From NCBI GenBank assembly GCA_020310875.1, contig CM035437.1, positions 54,609,156-54,673,155 on the forward strand: a DNA stretch of 64,000 bases, written 5' to 3'. The notes below the pieces were generated by a model. That model searched no databases and was not told the DNA's origin. It saw only the letters and a list, made by a program, of their open reading frames with translations. The translations under genes and the position numbers were made by a program. Shown piece by piece: positions 22,219-34,003 of this stretch; within the stretch, counting starts at the first letter, position 1, and each line of letters starts with the position of its first letter. The stretch is from Ceratopteris richardii (taxonomy: Eukaryota > Streptophyta > Polypodiopsida > Polypodiales > Pteridaceae).

Positions 22219-24201
22219 ATGTATATAGTAGACTCAGATGTTTGGTACTTTGACAGTGGGGCGACCAAACATATTACCTCGCAACGCAATTTCTTCTCTT
22301 CACTCGAGCCTGCCCCTACATGGAATACTGTTACATGCACCAACAACTCCTCTTATCCTGTTATGGGAGTTGGTAAGATCATTTTGACTACTGCTGATTG
22401 TAGTTCTTTCACTTTGTTAGATGCTTTGTTTGTGCTAGGGATCAATAGAACTCTGTTATCAATCTTTGCATTAGCCAAGATTGGCTTGGTTTTGAAATTT
22501 TTTGATGACAGATGTACAATTCATGATCTGTCAAATGGCGACGTGACTATTGCTTCTGACATTTTATGTGATGGGCTTTATAAGCTCATAGACTATGTAA
22601 GATCTGTAAATGATTCGGCATGTGCAGTACATGATTCTCAAGCTATGTCAGATGCAAAGCTTTGGCATGTACACTTTGGTCATCTGAATTTTGCTAGTTT
22701 GCTACGACTGCAAAAATCTGAAATGGTGTCCTCTTTGCCCAAACTTGATGCACCCAAAAAACATGTTTGTGAAGGCTTTATTTTGGGCAAAATGCAGCGT
22801 TCCTCCTTTCCAAAAGATGGTTCAGTTCGGGCTACTCTGAAATTGCAGCTTGTATATAGTGATGTCTCTGGTCCTATGCAGACACCTTCTTTTGGAAATT
22901 ATCTTTACTTCATGACTTTCATCGATGATTTTTCCAGGCATGCATGGGTATATCCATTGAAGGCAAAGTCTGAAGTGTTCATGTGCTTCAAACAGTTTTT
23001 GGTTTTGGTTGAAATCTGTCAGCATGTAAAATGGGCACCCTTCGTTCTGATCGAGGGGGGGGAATATATGTCTTCTAATTTTAATGCATTTCTCGCTGAA
23101 CGTGGGATAAAACACCAATGTACAGTGCCGTATACACCTCAACAGAATGGAGTTGCTAAACAAAAGAACATGTCACTCATGGAGATGGCGAGCAGTATGG
23201 TCAAGAGTCAGACTTTACCACATACTTTCTGGCTTGAGGCTGTCATATGTGCAGCATATGTACTTAACAGGTGTCCCACTAAAGCACTGCAGTCTATCAC
23301 TCCATATGAGGCTTGGCACGATCGCTAGCCATCTGTTGCTGATCTGCATGTTTTTGGTTGTTTGGCATATACATTAGTGCCTAAACAACATCGCAGAAAG
23401 TAAAGGCTATCGTCTATATCATCCACAGACTAAACGCATTCTCATTAGCCGTGATGTTGTTTTTGTGGAAGATGCTATTCAACCATTGCTTTCATGTATT
23501 AAGGAGACATCTGTTAGCTCAAAAGACATGTATGATACTTTGTTGCCTCTTTTTACAAGTGGATAGTTTAGTGCTGGTCCTAATGAAGCGACTTCTTAGC
23601 CTTTGTAGGTTTCATGTGATGATGCAGATCATCCCATTTCTGGTGTAGATTTACATGATGCACTTGTTGACGAGAGAGCTGATATTGCGGAGGCAAAAAC
23701 TATGCCGAAATGGCTGGTGGAGACTTTGCGTGACAGTAAATTAGATGCACCTCTGTTATATCGTACTCGATGAGGCTCTCATAGTGCCTCTTTTGCATCA
23801 AATTGCTATGCTTATGACTACATCTAGTCTCTGAGATGAGACTGAGCCTATTTCATTTGATGAAGCATAAAATTCAAAAAATTGGATGGCTATTATGCAA
23901 TCTAAATATGATGCTATAATGAAGAATGGTACTTGGTCTTTATGTGACTTGCCTCCTGGCAAGAAGGCCATTGGCACTAAGTGGGTATACAAGCTCAAGC
24001 GTAAACCTGATGGTATAGTTGACAGGTATAAGGCTAGGCTTGTTGCAAAAGGTTATGCATAGGAAAGAGTACTGTTCGGAGCATCTGTGCACTTGCAACC
24101 CATCATGGTTGGAATGTATATCAGTTGGACATTAAAATTGCATTTTTGAATGGTGACTTGCATGAAGAAGTGTATGTTTCTCAGCCCCATGGCTTTGTGC
24201 A
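22219..24201 (+). pseudogene. Copia D protease-integrase and partial RT
   Basis: The 369-codon frame 22219-23328 starts with the protease (YFDSGATKH, catalytic DSG present). In the integrase zinc finger CEGC has become CEGF. The first Asp (YSDVSGP) is kept, the second site reads LIEGGEYMS where family members have RSDGGGEY, and the Glu of NGVAERKN is Lys (NGVAKQKN). Two of three catalytic acids are therefore gone. RT fragments follow, with WVYKLKRKPDG and [11 protein letters not shown] at about 23980-24060, and end near 24201. Confidence 0.87.
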
Positions 24202-24207
24202 GAAAGG

Positions 24208-24261
24208 GTGCCTTGACAATCCTAGTGTGTTCACCCACCTCACTAGCAAAATATATCAACA
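24208..24261 (-). repeat. antisense fragment of A/D-family LTR
   Basis: Reverse-complemented, it starts TGTTGATATATTTTGC and continues with the GAACACACTAGGA block, matching the first 54 bases or so of the Copia D LTR. It is fused to the truncated RT of D. It is probably the scar of an inverted second copy or of end-joining after a break. Confidence 0.75.
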
Positions 24262-24289
24262 AAGTTGTTACGTGTGAAGCATACATACT

Positions 24290-24862
24290 TTTTAAGAAAA
24301 TAACAACACAATGGAATAGACCAATAGATAGAGTTGAGAGAAAAACATAGACAAAGATAGATGCCGACTAAGAGATAGAGAACTCAAATTCTCAAATTGC
24401 CAAGAATAATGCAACTACAACGATGGTGCTATCCACTCATGCTGTCCCAATGTGGAGCTTAGATGGAGATCTAGAAAAAATATAGATGAAGGGATTACAT
24501 AGATAAATGTTCTCGGGGGATACAAAATAGTCAGCAAAATATACAATCTAATAATATTGCCCTTTGCACTCCACCGATGAAGTTTTATAGGGAAACCACA
24601 CAACACTGCAAGGCCATAATTTTTTCCTTGAATGGAGACCTAGTGGCATCGATGTTTATCCCCTACCTAACCTAATGTCTATTCACAAGGATCATCTATT
24701 ATCATCAATGGTCACACATAGACTTCATCTAACTTAGAAGTTAGGGTTGCACAAAGGTTCAAGCTCTCACAATGGCTTCTCTGCATAATCGGGGCCTTAC
24801 AACATAGAGCACCATGGATCATTTATGGTCACTTGAGGGTTAAGTATTGAGCATATCTAACA
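24290..24862 (-). repeat. candidate Copia E 3' LTR (minus strand)
   Basis: On the minus strand a purine tract (TTAAGGGGGG) is followed by TGTTAGATATGC at 24862. The other end, near 24290, shares about 25 bases (AACACAATGGAATAGACC) with the start of the block at 49001. The two blocks do not match further in, so the pairing is uncertain. Confidence 0.45.
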
Positions 24863-27022
24863 CCCCCCCTTAATGTCCACCCTACGGTGAATGACCTCCT
24901 TGGTCCAATGCCAAACTTTGGAAAGCGCTGATGAAGTTTCTCTCTCCCAAGAGCCTTGGTGAAGATGTCTGCTCCATTTTCTTCAGTTGGACACTAGCTT
25001 ATCTCCATGAACCCATCCTCAATCAACTCACACACATAGTGATGTTGAATTTCTATGTGCTTGGTACATGCATGGAAAACATGATTCTCCTATCCTATAT
25101 TCCAACATGCCATACACTCCTCCTCAACCATATTGCTTCACATGTTGCAACACATGTTGCTTTGTATTCAACTTCTATAGAAGATAATGCTACAATCTAT
25201 TGATTCTTACTGATCCAATATAAAATCCCTAATCTTAAAGAAAAGAAATGTCCAAAATTTGATTTTTTGGTGTTAATATCTCCTACACAATCTGAATCAC
25301 AATATCCAACTAGAGATGATCCATCTTCATACAAAATATCATATCCGTGGTTCCTTTCATGTGTAGAAATTTCTTTGCAATCCTCCATGTCAAATGCTTT
25401 AAAAATTTATCTTGCATACTTGTGTTGAGAGATGAAAATCTTCCTTGGTTCTTGCCAAACTTGAAGGCCTAAGGAATAATGCATTAAGCCCAAGTTTGTC
25501 ATTTCAAATTCTGAACTCATGACATCTTTTATTTGTTGAACAAGAGCATCATCATTTCTTGTAATCACAAGGACATCTACATAGAGTACATGCACAATAG
25601 TCTTCCCTCTTCTCTTTAGAACATACAAGCTAGCATCAGAAGCACATTGTTTGAAACCTAGGTATAAGAGTTACTTATCTATCCGCTAGTACCATGCACT
25701 AGGGGCTTGTTTCAGCCCATATAATGACTTCTTCAACTTACATGCCTTGTTCTCTAAATGGGGAGCCTCAAACCCTGACGATTGATACACACCTACCTCC
25801 TCCTTAAGGTCTCCATTCACGAATGTTGATTTGACATCCATGTGATAGACTGGCCATCATTTATGCACAACCACAACTAGTGCCACTCAGATAGTATTCA
25901 TCATTGCAGTCGAGGCAAATGATTCACAATATTCAATCCCTTCAACTTGTGATTAGCCTTGTGTAGTAAGTCTTGCTTTGTACTTTTCCAAGGTACCATC
26001 AGCCTTATAATTGAGCTTTGATACCAACTTAGTGCCAGTGACTTTACACTTAGGGGGTAAATCTACCAGATCCCAAGTTCCATTCTTCATGATATTGTTG
26101 TATAAGTTTGCATGCCAAACCTCCAATTCAGCTTGTGGAGTGCCTCTTCCAGAGGTTGGTTCCTTTGCTTGTTCTTGAATGAGCTCAGCTATCAAGGTTG
26201 TATTTACAATATGGGTGCTTTCCCATCTCCGTTCCTCTATTCTCTATGACCATCTTGGTCCATCTGCAACCTGTTCTAGTGATTGTGGGATGGGGTTTGT
26301 AGAAACATAGAGCTACGTCACCCAACATGGCAATGGCTTTTTCGCTTGGGTGATGATAGGTTGGTGACTTTTAGACTCATCAATGAAGATGATGCTTCCT
26401 TCTTTTGTGTAGAAGGGATAGCTCTCGGGCCATGTTCATAGTGGATTTCCCCTTTTTCCGATGATAAGGTGGAAGCTCTCTTTTCCTCCTCCACTGGAAA
26501 GTTACCAAACCATCAAACTTTGATGGGAGAAAATATTGAGCTAGCTCCTCGCTTGACTTTTGTACACTTTCTCCCACCATTTTATCCTATAGATTCTTTA
26601 TGTGAGTGATAAAAACCTCTGCAATATCCCCATCAACAAACCTTTTTGATGTTAACTGATTCTCCAATTTTTGAATCCGTTTTTTATTATGAATTTCATA
26701 TTGATTTCTCAATATGTTCCATGCTTCACAAGCCTTGGTATTATGTTGAATGAGAGTCAGAACACTTTTAGTAGTACTTTTAACTAGAGCACAAAGTGCA
26801 TCTGCATCTCTACATCCAAGCACGTAGAAGATAAGCATCAAGATGAATCATTTGACCAAGACTATTTGGATCAAGTGTTTCTTGGGGCTCATGATCAGTC
26901 CCAAGAATAGTCTCTAGAAGCTCATATGATAGGATAGAAGTGATTTTAGAAACTTCCATAGGGTGTAATTAGTACCATCAAGTTTACCTTCCATGAAGGC
27001 TATTGGTGCTATCTACAATGTT
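24863..27022 (-). pseudogene. Copia E gag-pol, internally deleted (minus strand)
   Basis: Reading the minus strand from 27000, MEGKLDGTNYTLWK opens gag, with ACEAWNILRNQYE near 26740. A degenerate linker (26380-26580) follows, then directly the RT N-terminus (26195-25953: NGTWDLVDLPP, YKARL). The RT active site reads YVDVLVI (YVDD changed to YVDV) at about 25570, with FEMTNLGLMHY following. RNase H starts with CDSDCVGD at 25388-25197. Zinc knuckle, protease and integrase are absent. The first part of gag lies across the Copia F array at 48831-48926. Confidence 0.82.
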
Positions 27023-27027
27023 GGGAT
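27023..27027 (+). other. GGGAT target-site duplication of the Copia F array (left)
   Basis: GGGAT precedes the first F LTR and is repeated exactly at 48826-48830 after the third LTR. Copia E sequence continues on both sides. Confidence 0.93.
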
Positions 27028-28291
27028 TGTTGGAGCAAAACTATGACAAGCCTAAGTATTGGCTTGAGTCCCACAAAGTCATAGAAGAAGCCTTAAAATG
27101 AAGACAATGTAAAGTTCACTTGTGAACTACCTCTTGTAACTTTTGAAGACTTTACTTAATGTAAAAGTGAAAGAATATTAAGTGGTTGAGTCCACTTGAT
27201 CAAAAAGGGAAAGAGGAGCCACAAATTCATGATTTGTGGTAGATAGAGAATCAAATCAATCACTAATTGATTGGAGAGTGATTGAGGGGAGTTAGCCTCC
27301 CAAGATCAACTATAAATACATGGTAGTCTTAGTCGTGGTTATGTGAAGACCTCCAAGAGCTGACCTTTATGCCATATCAAGGTGTGATTACAAGGCACAG
27401 ATATGTATCAGTAAGTCCATTGTATTGTACAATCAATATACTTTCATTTTTCATGATCATTTGAGTTCATATTTCCATGTTCTTGTGAAGTGTACTACTC
27501 TCTGCCATATCTCTTAGTTTTCTCAGTCAGATTGCAGAGATGGTTTCTCTGAGCTTGGTGCATCACTTTCAGTGATTTAACTTGGTAAAGTTAGTTCTAA
27601 AAATCCACTATATGCTCACCAATTTTCATTTCATTTGGGTGTGCCAATATTCAGTTATGTTCAGTTGAAGTCAACCCTATCTGTTCATTTTCACTTCTCT
27701 GTCAGGTACCCGACTTTTTTACTCATCTTGTCAGAGTTGTTTCTCAGTGTGTACTTACCAAAATTCAGTGGATTAAAGCTATTTGGATTCCGCATACTGT
27801 CTAGTATAAGCATACAAATTTTCATAATCATTGGATTCTTAAATTATGAGTTATGTTCTTTTTTCTGCTCACTAGTCTCATTACTATAGCAGCCCGTGAA
27901 AATCGGGATGATGTCATCACTTGTTAAACATCATTCTCAGTGTGTGGTTCATTATTTTTGATGAGATTACTCTTGAAAGTTAGCTCTTTAAGTTAACTAG
28001 ACTTCCCCAAGAGGAATTAAGCTAATTGCTGCTGTGCTCAGAGAAGTATGCAAAACACTGGACAGGTATATGAACCAAAATAGCAAGTTCTTCACCTCTA
28101 AGCTAACTCCAACTTATCTGTTTTAATCTATCTTTTTGAGAGTGATCTTCCAAGGTACATAGATGTCTAATACATCCATTGGCAAGCTAAAAGGGCCCAC
28201 CATATACTTGTAGAGTTTATTTGGCTAGTGTAGATCAAGGATTTTGCAACACCTCTTCATCTTCAAGCACATACCTATCCATCTCTTCACA
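27028..28291 (+). repeat. Copia F LTR 1
   Basis: 1264 bp, starting TGTTGGAGCAAAACTATG and ending CATCTCTTCACA. TATAAATA at 27311-27318 is the likely promoter. Long for a Copia LTR. Confidence 0.93.
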
Positions 28292-28292
28292 G

Positions 28293-28303
28293 TGGTATCA
28301 GAG
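28293..28303 (+). other. Copia F copy 1 primer binding site
   Basis: TGGTATCAGAG lies one base after LTR 1 and matches the initiator Met tRNA primer site. Confidence 0.92.
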
Positions 28304-28308
28304 GAAGG

Positions 28309-29486
28309 ATGGAAGATGGATTTCCTTCATCAATTGACAAATTGGACAGAGGTAACTACTCAGCTTGGTCATTAAGAATGGAAGCTTATCTCCAAGGTAG
28401 AAGTTTATATGGTTAGGTGGCTGGAGATGAAGTTATGCCAAGTTTCAAGAACAAAATTCAACCAACACAAGAAGAGCAAGAAAGGTTGAGCACATGGTGC
28501 TCCAAGGATGCACTTGCAAGGTCTTATCTCCTCAAGTCTATCTCAGATTTTTTGTTGCCTCACATTAGAAGTTGTAAGACATCTCACGAAGTATGGGATG
28601 CACTTGAAGCTCTCTTCTCTTCAAGTACCAAAGCTAGGAAGCATCAACTATGGCTGGATTTCACAACTCTCAAGAAGGCCCCCAAACAAAATGTGACTGA
28701 TTTTGTCACAAAGCTCAAGGACATAGCAGATCAGTTGGGAAGCATTGGAGAGGTAATAGATGAAGAGCAAATTGTAAGGCAGGTCATCAATGGCTTGAAG
28801 GTATATGATAAGTGGGAAGCATTCACCACAGCTATGGATTTATACATGGACATGCATGTACCTGATTTCAATACACTCATTAGACAACTACTTACTCAAG
28901 AGGCAAAGCTTATAAAAAATGGAGAAAGCTCTAAAGGTAATCAATCTTCAGCTTTATACACTGATAAAAGCAAGTCCAAAGATAACAAAGGAAAGTCAAA
29001 GAAAGTTGATGATGAAGCAGGAACATATCAAGCTAATTATGCAGGTAGAGGAAGACATGGCAGAGGTAGAGGAAGAGGAGGTAGATAAGGCAGGGGGAGA
29101 TCCCAAGACTCCAACCCATGTTCTATTTGTGGATTAACTAATCATACAATTGAAAATTGCTTTAGGAATTCCAGGAATCAAAGAGGAAGAGGATACAATA
29201 GAGGAAGTTATGGCTACTCAAGAGGAAGGTTCAACAATTATCATGGCAACTACAACAACTACAATCATTCAAACTATCAAGGAGGCTACAAAGGAAGGAG
29301 AGACTTCAATAACTACACAGAAGGCTCAAAAAAAGAGGATTCATTATTGATCATGAACATGGCTATGCCACAAGGTAAATCTGATGAGCATGTTTTCTAC
29401 ATAGATTCAGGTTGTTCAAATCATGTGGTAGGAAATGTGGCACTCCTATTAGATTTAGAAGATCCAAGGAATAAGCATTAGGTATA
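28309..29486 (+). pseudogene. Copia F copy 1 gag and protease
   Basis: The ATG at 28309 begins MEDGFPSSIDKLDRGNYSAW. A TAG at 28414 replaces the Tyr present in copy 2, and a second TAG lies at 29086 in the Gly-Arg-rich linker. The CCHC knuckle CSICGLTNHTIENC is intact near 29120. The protease reads YIDSGCSNHV near 29400 with the catalytic DSG. Near 29480 two stops and a shift separate it from the integrase frame. Length and order are normal for Copia. Confidence 0.9.
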
Positions 29487-29510
29487 ATAGGAGATGATAC
29501 AAGACATCTT

Positions 29511-30515
29511 GTGGAGAAAATAGGCAATGTCAAAGCACCTGATGGACACATCAACCTACTTAGTAAGGTACTCTATGTCCCTACCATTACAAAGAATTTG
29601 ATAAGTGTTGGGAAGATAGTAGAGAAAGGGTTGCAAGTCAGGTTCACAAAAACAGGAGCATTTGTTGAAGATCCAAGTCAAAGATTCAGAAGAATTGCAA
29701 AAGGTGAAAAGACATGTAGATTGTTCACATTTGAATTACAAGACACTAGAAACATTGCTCTCTTTAATTATGGTAGTCAGACACTCTCAGAATTGGAAGT
29801 ATGGCACAAAAGGTTAGCACATATTGGTGAAAGGTCATTAAAGCAAATTTGCAGGGACCAAAGTGTACTTGGACTGCCTAACTTGTCAAAACAACATATG
29901 ATTTATAAGTGTAGTGCATGTCAATTTGGAAAGTCTCACAGGTTACCATTCATGAAGAAAGGTTATATGAATGGAGATCTCTTGGAGTTGGTTCATATAG
30001 ATGTATGGGGACCTAGCAAGGAAGCTTCAATATCTGGATCAAGGTATTATGTCTCCTTTATTGATGATTACAGCAGATGGACTATCCTATTCTTTATGAA
30101 ACACAAAGATGAAGTTTTTTCATGTTTCAAAAGATATTTGGCTCTTGTGGAGAATCTAACAGGTAAATCACTAAAAAGGCTAAGGTCAGATGGAGGGGGA
30201 GAATACTTCTCCCATGAATTTTATTCTTTTATTCAAGAAAGAGGAATCAAAAGAGAGGTAACTACAAGGTACACTCCTGAGCAAAATGGAGTGGCAGAAA
30301 GGAAGAATAGGACAATTGTTGAAGCTGCAAGGTCCATGTTAAATGAAAAGCATTTACCTAATTATCTATGGGCTTAGGCTGTATCTACAACCACTTACTT
30401 GATTAACAGGTTGCCTTCAAAATCCCTTGATGGGATGACTCCATATGAGGCTTGGAATGGAAGAAGACCAAGATTAGATCAATGTAAAATTTTTGGATGT
30501 ATTTCTTTTGCTCAT
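29511..30515 (+). pseudogene. Copia F copy 1 integrase, interrupted
   Basis: The open frame 29511-30377 has the HHCC zinc finger (HKRLAHIG...CSACQFGKSH) and the complete catalytic set: Asp in HIDVWGPS, Asp in RSDGGGEYFS and Glu in NGVAERKNRT. A TAG at 30376 replaces Glu of the WAE sequence. The frame runs on (LINRLPSKSLDGM, KIFGCISFAH) until a 3.5-kb insertion at 30516. It resumes at 34004. Confidence 0.9.
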
Positions 30516-30589
30516 TATTAACTGTACAAATGGTTGTTTTTTGGTCTCGATTTTGTAGAGCAAATGTTTGATTGTAGGTATCTTGCATG

Positions 30590-30800
30590 GAAAGATGGTT
30601 GATTTGAGGTAACTTGAAGGAGCATACCACAGTAGGCATTACATTGGTGGATAGTCATGAGAAGCATGGGGTGCTTAGGAAAGCATGGGAAGTATTTGAC
30701 AAGTTCTTGTGAGAGAAAAAGTCCTTGGGATGCATTACTGTTAGGTTACTTCCAAAATGGGTATGGTGTTCTCGTCTTCATGGCTTTGAGCGAATGTAAT
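30590..30800 (+). pseudogene. degenerate PPR-protein fragment
   Basis: Across two or three frames the region reads TLVDSHEKHGVLRKAWEVFD and then SPWDALLLGYFQNGYG. This is the pattern of plant PLS-class pentatricopeptide repeats (LVDMY.KCG.LE.A..VFD, then VSWNA.I.GY.QNG). Stops and shifts break it. PPR proteins bind organelle RNA, usually for editing or processing. This is a captured or stranded piece of such a gene, not a working copy. Confidence 0.7.
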
Positions 30801-31183
30801 TGGGGGGCATGGCTTCGGGTATCTCACTGGTGTACAAGTGCAAGGCAAGGGCCCAAATAAGGTGTGAATATATGAACATATAGGCATCTAATAAAATGAT
30901 TTGATTTGTTTTGGGAATAGATTTTTTTGCAGGATGTACCAACAGAAAATGGGAACTTGTAATTGAATTTGTTCACTGTCTAACCTCAAGAAGTATTTGT
31001 TGCAGCTTTTGTTTTGTTTTCCCTTGCTCTCGCATGCAGCAATCAAATAACCAAGGAAGAAAATAGGATATGAGAGGACGAATGTGGCCATCACTGCAAG
31101 GTCCATGAGATCTTCTATAAGATGGAACGTTGCTTAAACTTTGCATATAAATAAGTGTGGCAGGTGATGAAGGACCAATGCAC

Positions 31184-33900
31184 TTAAGGAAGGGAAATGC
31201 CCTCTGACAATACGTGGGGGTTAATTCCCTTGTTGTTCGTAGAGATATGCAGGTACAAGGGGGATTTGGCTTTGATGGGCACGAAAAAAGGGGGGGGACA
31301 TGCCCCTAATTGCACGCACACTTCGCGGCAGGAAGGGGGAGAGCATTTCATTTTTAGGCAGTGGGTCTCATTTTTTTTGCGCTCTCTTCTTCGTTGTCTC
31401 GAGCAATTATCCCGACAGGGGAAGCGGGCATACATTGGGGGGGAATCTCTCGGGGGGGTTGTGTGTGTAGGTACCATGAGGAAGGAGCTTCTTGTGCGCT
31501 CAGCTTGAAGGGGAAATAGCGAGGCCACTGACCAGCAAAAGAGAGAAGGAGAGAATATATCGAAGGGAGGTTTTTCCGTTGAGTAGAGATAGAGAAGGGG
31601 AGATCATCCTCTTTGGGGGTGTTCTGTTCGGGGAGTTTTTTTGTCTGTTCTTGTTGGTCGTGTGCAGGTCGCCACGTCGAGGCAGATAGAGAAAGGGGCT
31701 CTCCCTTCTTCTGGAGTTTTTTGCTGGAGTTTTTTGGGGAGGTCCCGCTTGTTCTTGCTTTAGAAGGTATCTGGGCAAAAGGGCAGCAAGGACGATCCGT
31801 CGGGCTTCTGTTTTTGGTTCACTTGGTCTTTAGTTGTGGGAGGAGTCTTTGGAGGAGTAATCGGCAGAAGTGAACATGTCCAGCCATAGACGGAGGTTGC
31901 TGTTGTCTAGTTTCTTGTAGGTGATGAAGGATAAGCTCCGGCAGGAGGCACCCGCACTTGACAGAGAGCATCGAGGACACTGAGGTGGGGGGAAGGAATA
32001 TCATGGACAGTGACTGGATTTAGAAGTTGAGGCTAAGAAGGATGGGAAGCTGAGCCGATGTTGGTGCCAACCCTTCAGTTGCATACATTCACCAAAAGTA
32101 ATAAAAACAAACTTGTTGGCATAGGATTCAGGGCGCAAAAAAGATGCCAAAGCTGATTCATCACTCTCTCGCTGTTGAAGATGGACACTAGAGGAGCTTT
32201 CAGCCACAATATGTATTCTGAGGAGTAACGGAGGGAAGAAGACTAGTGTCTGCATCGAGGAGGGTGATTTTCCCTATTACGACCTCCATCAAACAAAAGG
32301 GAACAGTATGTGTAGAGGAAGAACACTAACTCCCTAATTTCTACCGAGATATGAATAGAAGTGTTCAAAACGGGGATTTCTCTTTTTGGGAGTTGGACAA
32401 CATTCAAGAATTGATTCGGGTTAGTGAACTGTCATGTTCATGTTTGATTGATCTCATTAGAAATCGGTTTTACATTAGGATGGATGTAAGATTTGGCTGA
32501 TCTCACTGTGTTCGTTCCCGCGATGTTTTTTTGTCTTCCATGCTTGCATTTGTTTAGTCCTGCATTAGCGCTATGCTTGCCGCTTTCCACAAAGAGGATA
32601 AATCACCTACGTTGGCATCAATGATATTTATTCCTCAGGATGAATTGGGAATATGGGTTGTCATAAGTTGAAGATAATTAGTGGAGTTCGTTTTGTCTGT
32701 ATCTATGAGAAAAAGTGTGCTGATGTGTGTGTGGTGCATATGCCTTCTTGCCTGCCTTATATAATCTGCTTGCACATGTGAAGTGTATCTCCACTCAAAA
32801 GTGTTAGTATGCAAAACTACTCAGTCTTCTGCTAGGAACACATACACATCCATGTCCTTTGCACCTTCTATTTTGCAGTTCTTCTCACTAATTGTGAGAA
32901 ATTGATTCCGTGGTTGTTAGAAGCGGACTTTTGAGCCATGTTCTGAAAACTGGTTATTGGAGTACGACACACATTTGGCAAGAAATGCAGAGTCGTTGGA
33001 GGCTGAAGGTGATGTTGCATGTTTCATTACTAACTACACTATAACCCATGACTAGCGAGAGTATTGTTGTGAGATGGACACTAGCCATTATTTCTCGATA
33101 TGAGGAATTTTTTTTATGTTTATCACCATGAAGCATGATACATTCCTGATGCGTAAGTGATGCCTCAGAATTTTCCACGTGGTTGCTGAGGTCCTTATTT
33201 TCCCCTTAATAAGACATTAACTTTAGGGAACATAAAAGGGGGGGGGGTTTCAGCAAAACAAATATGAGAGCGTAAGAAGGAATTTGTGAGGGTAGTGGGA
33301 GCGCTTTTGTTACGTATAGGAGAGAAAGAGAATGTGAGGGTGTTTGTATTAAGGATGTGTGGATGTGATGGGCCCAAATGGATATGTGGAAGACTTAATG
33401 CATGCCTATATGATTGTATACAAGAGTGCCTTCCGTGTTTAGAAGGGAACAAGAAAATCGGGGAAGGTAAGTGTGTGCAAGGAGTAAGTGAGCGAGGAAG
33501 AAAGTGAGGTGAAAGAGAATGTGCACGTAGAAGAGAGAGGTGAAGGGGAGTAATGACATAGAGGTACATGGGAGTGCATTTGGGCATGGATTGAAACAAG
33601 GTGATAAAGTAAGCGCAGCAAATTGTGCGAGTGAGTGGGAGGGAGACCGATAAAGAGGATATAACATAGGTGTATGAGTGTCTTAGGCCATTGGTGTGAG
33701 TTAAGGAGGTAAAGCAACCAAGCGAAAGAGAGGAAAGAGAGAGAAGCACAAAGGCATAAGCTCGTGATACACATGCTTGAGTGTGTGTGAACCTCAAACC
33801 AAGTGTGGGAGAGTGGGTGAAAGCGGGTGGGTGTGCATCCGCCCAGAGAACGAAACCTAAGAGGGAAAAGAGGGGTTTCCAAGTAGTCAAAAGCGTGGAT
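31184..33900. other. interior of the 3.5-kb insertion, no gene recognised
   Basis: 31184-31900 is richer in G than its surroundings and has overlapping open frames on both strands with no motif. 33240-33900 is purine-rich on the plus strand (GAGAGAAAGAG, GTGAGCGAGG). This alone keeps two overlapping minus-strand frames open (33195-33890 and 33439-33945). I take these as composition artefacts. Confidence 0.5.
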
Positions 33901-34003
33901 ATTTGCTAAACTCGGGTGGAGATATAGGACCAAGCATAGGACCAAAAGCTAAACAATTGCATTAATTTGTATAAATCTGATACATCGGGCCTTATCCACT
34001 CAT

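Larger units (their letters stand above)
20735..24201 (+). mobile_element. Copia D, 3'-truncated LTR retrotransposon
   Basis: It has a 5' LTR (20735-20964), a primer site, leader, gag, protease-integrase and the first part of the RT. It ends abruptly in the RT after HGFVQKG, where an antisense piece of the same LTR starts. No sense 3' LTR is present. It is the best-preserved copy of the A/D family here and serves as the reference for reading Copia A. Confidence 0.88.
30516..33998. mobile_element. unclassified 3.5-kb insertion in Copia F integrase
   Basis: Copy 2 shows the uninterrupted sequence, so the limits are exact: 3483 bp flanked by CTCAT at 30511-30515 and 33999-34003. It begins TATTAACTGTACAAATGG and ends GGGCCTTATCCA. 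I see no terminal inverted or direct repeats, no poly-A tail and no transposase. It carries a decayed PPR segment, a G-rich middle (about 31200-31900) and a strongly purine-biased right part. The 5-bp duplication would suit an LTR or DNA-element integrase acting in trans. The class is unknown. Confidence 0.8.

Noticed and set aside
33195..33945. Two overlapping minus-strand frames of 168 and 231 codons
   Set aside because: They overlap in different frames over purine-biased DNA and lack any motif; composition explains the lack of stops.
30516..33998. Helitron or hAT/MULE as the class of the 3.5-kb insertion
   Set aside because: No CTRR end or terminal hairpin, no terminal inverted repeats, and a 5-bp duplication instead of none, 8 or 9.
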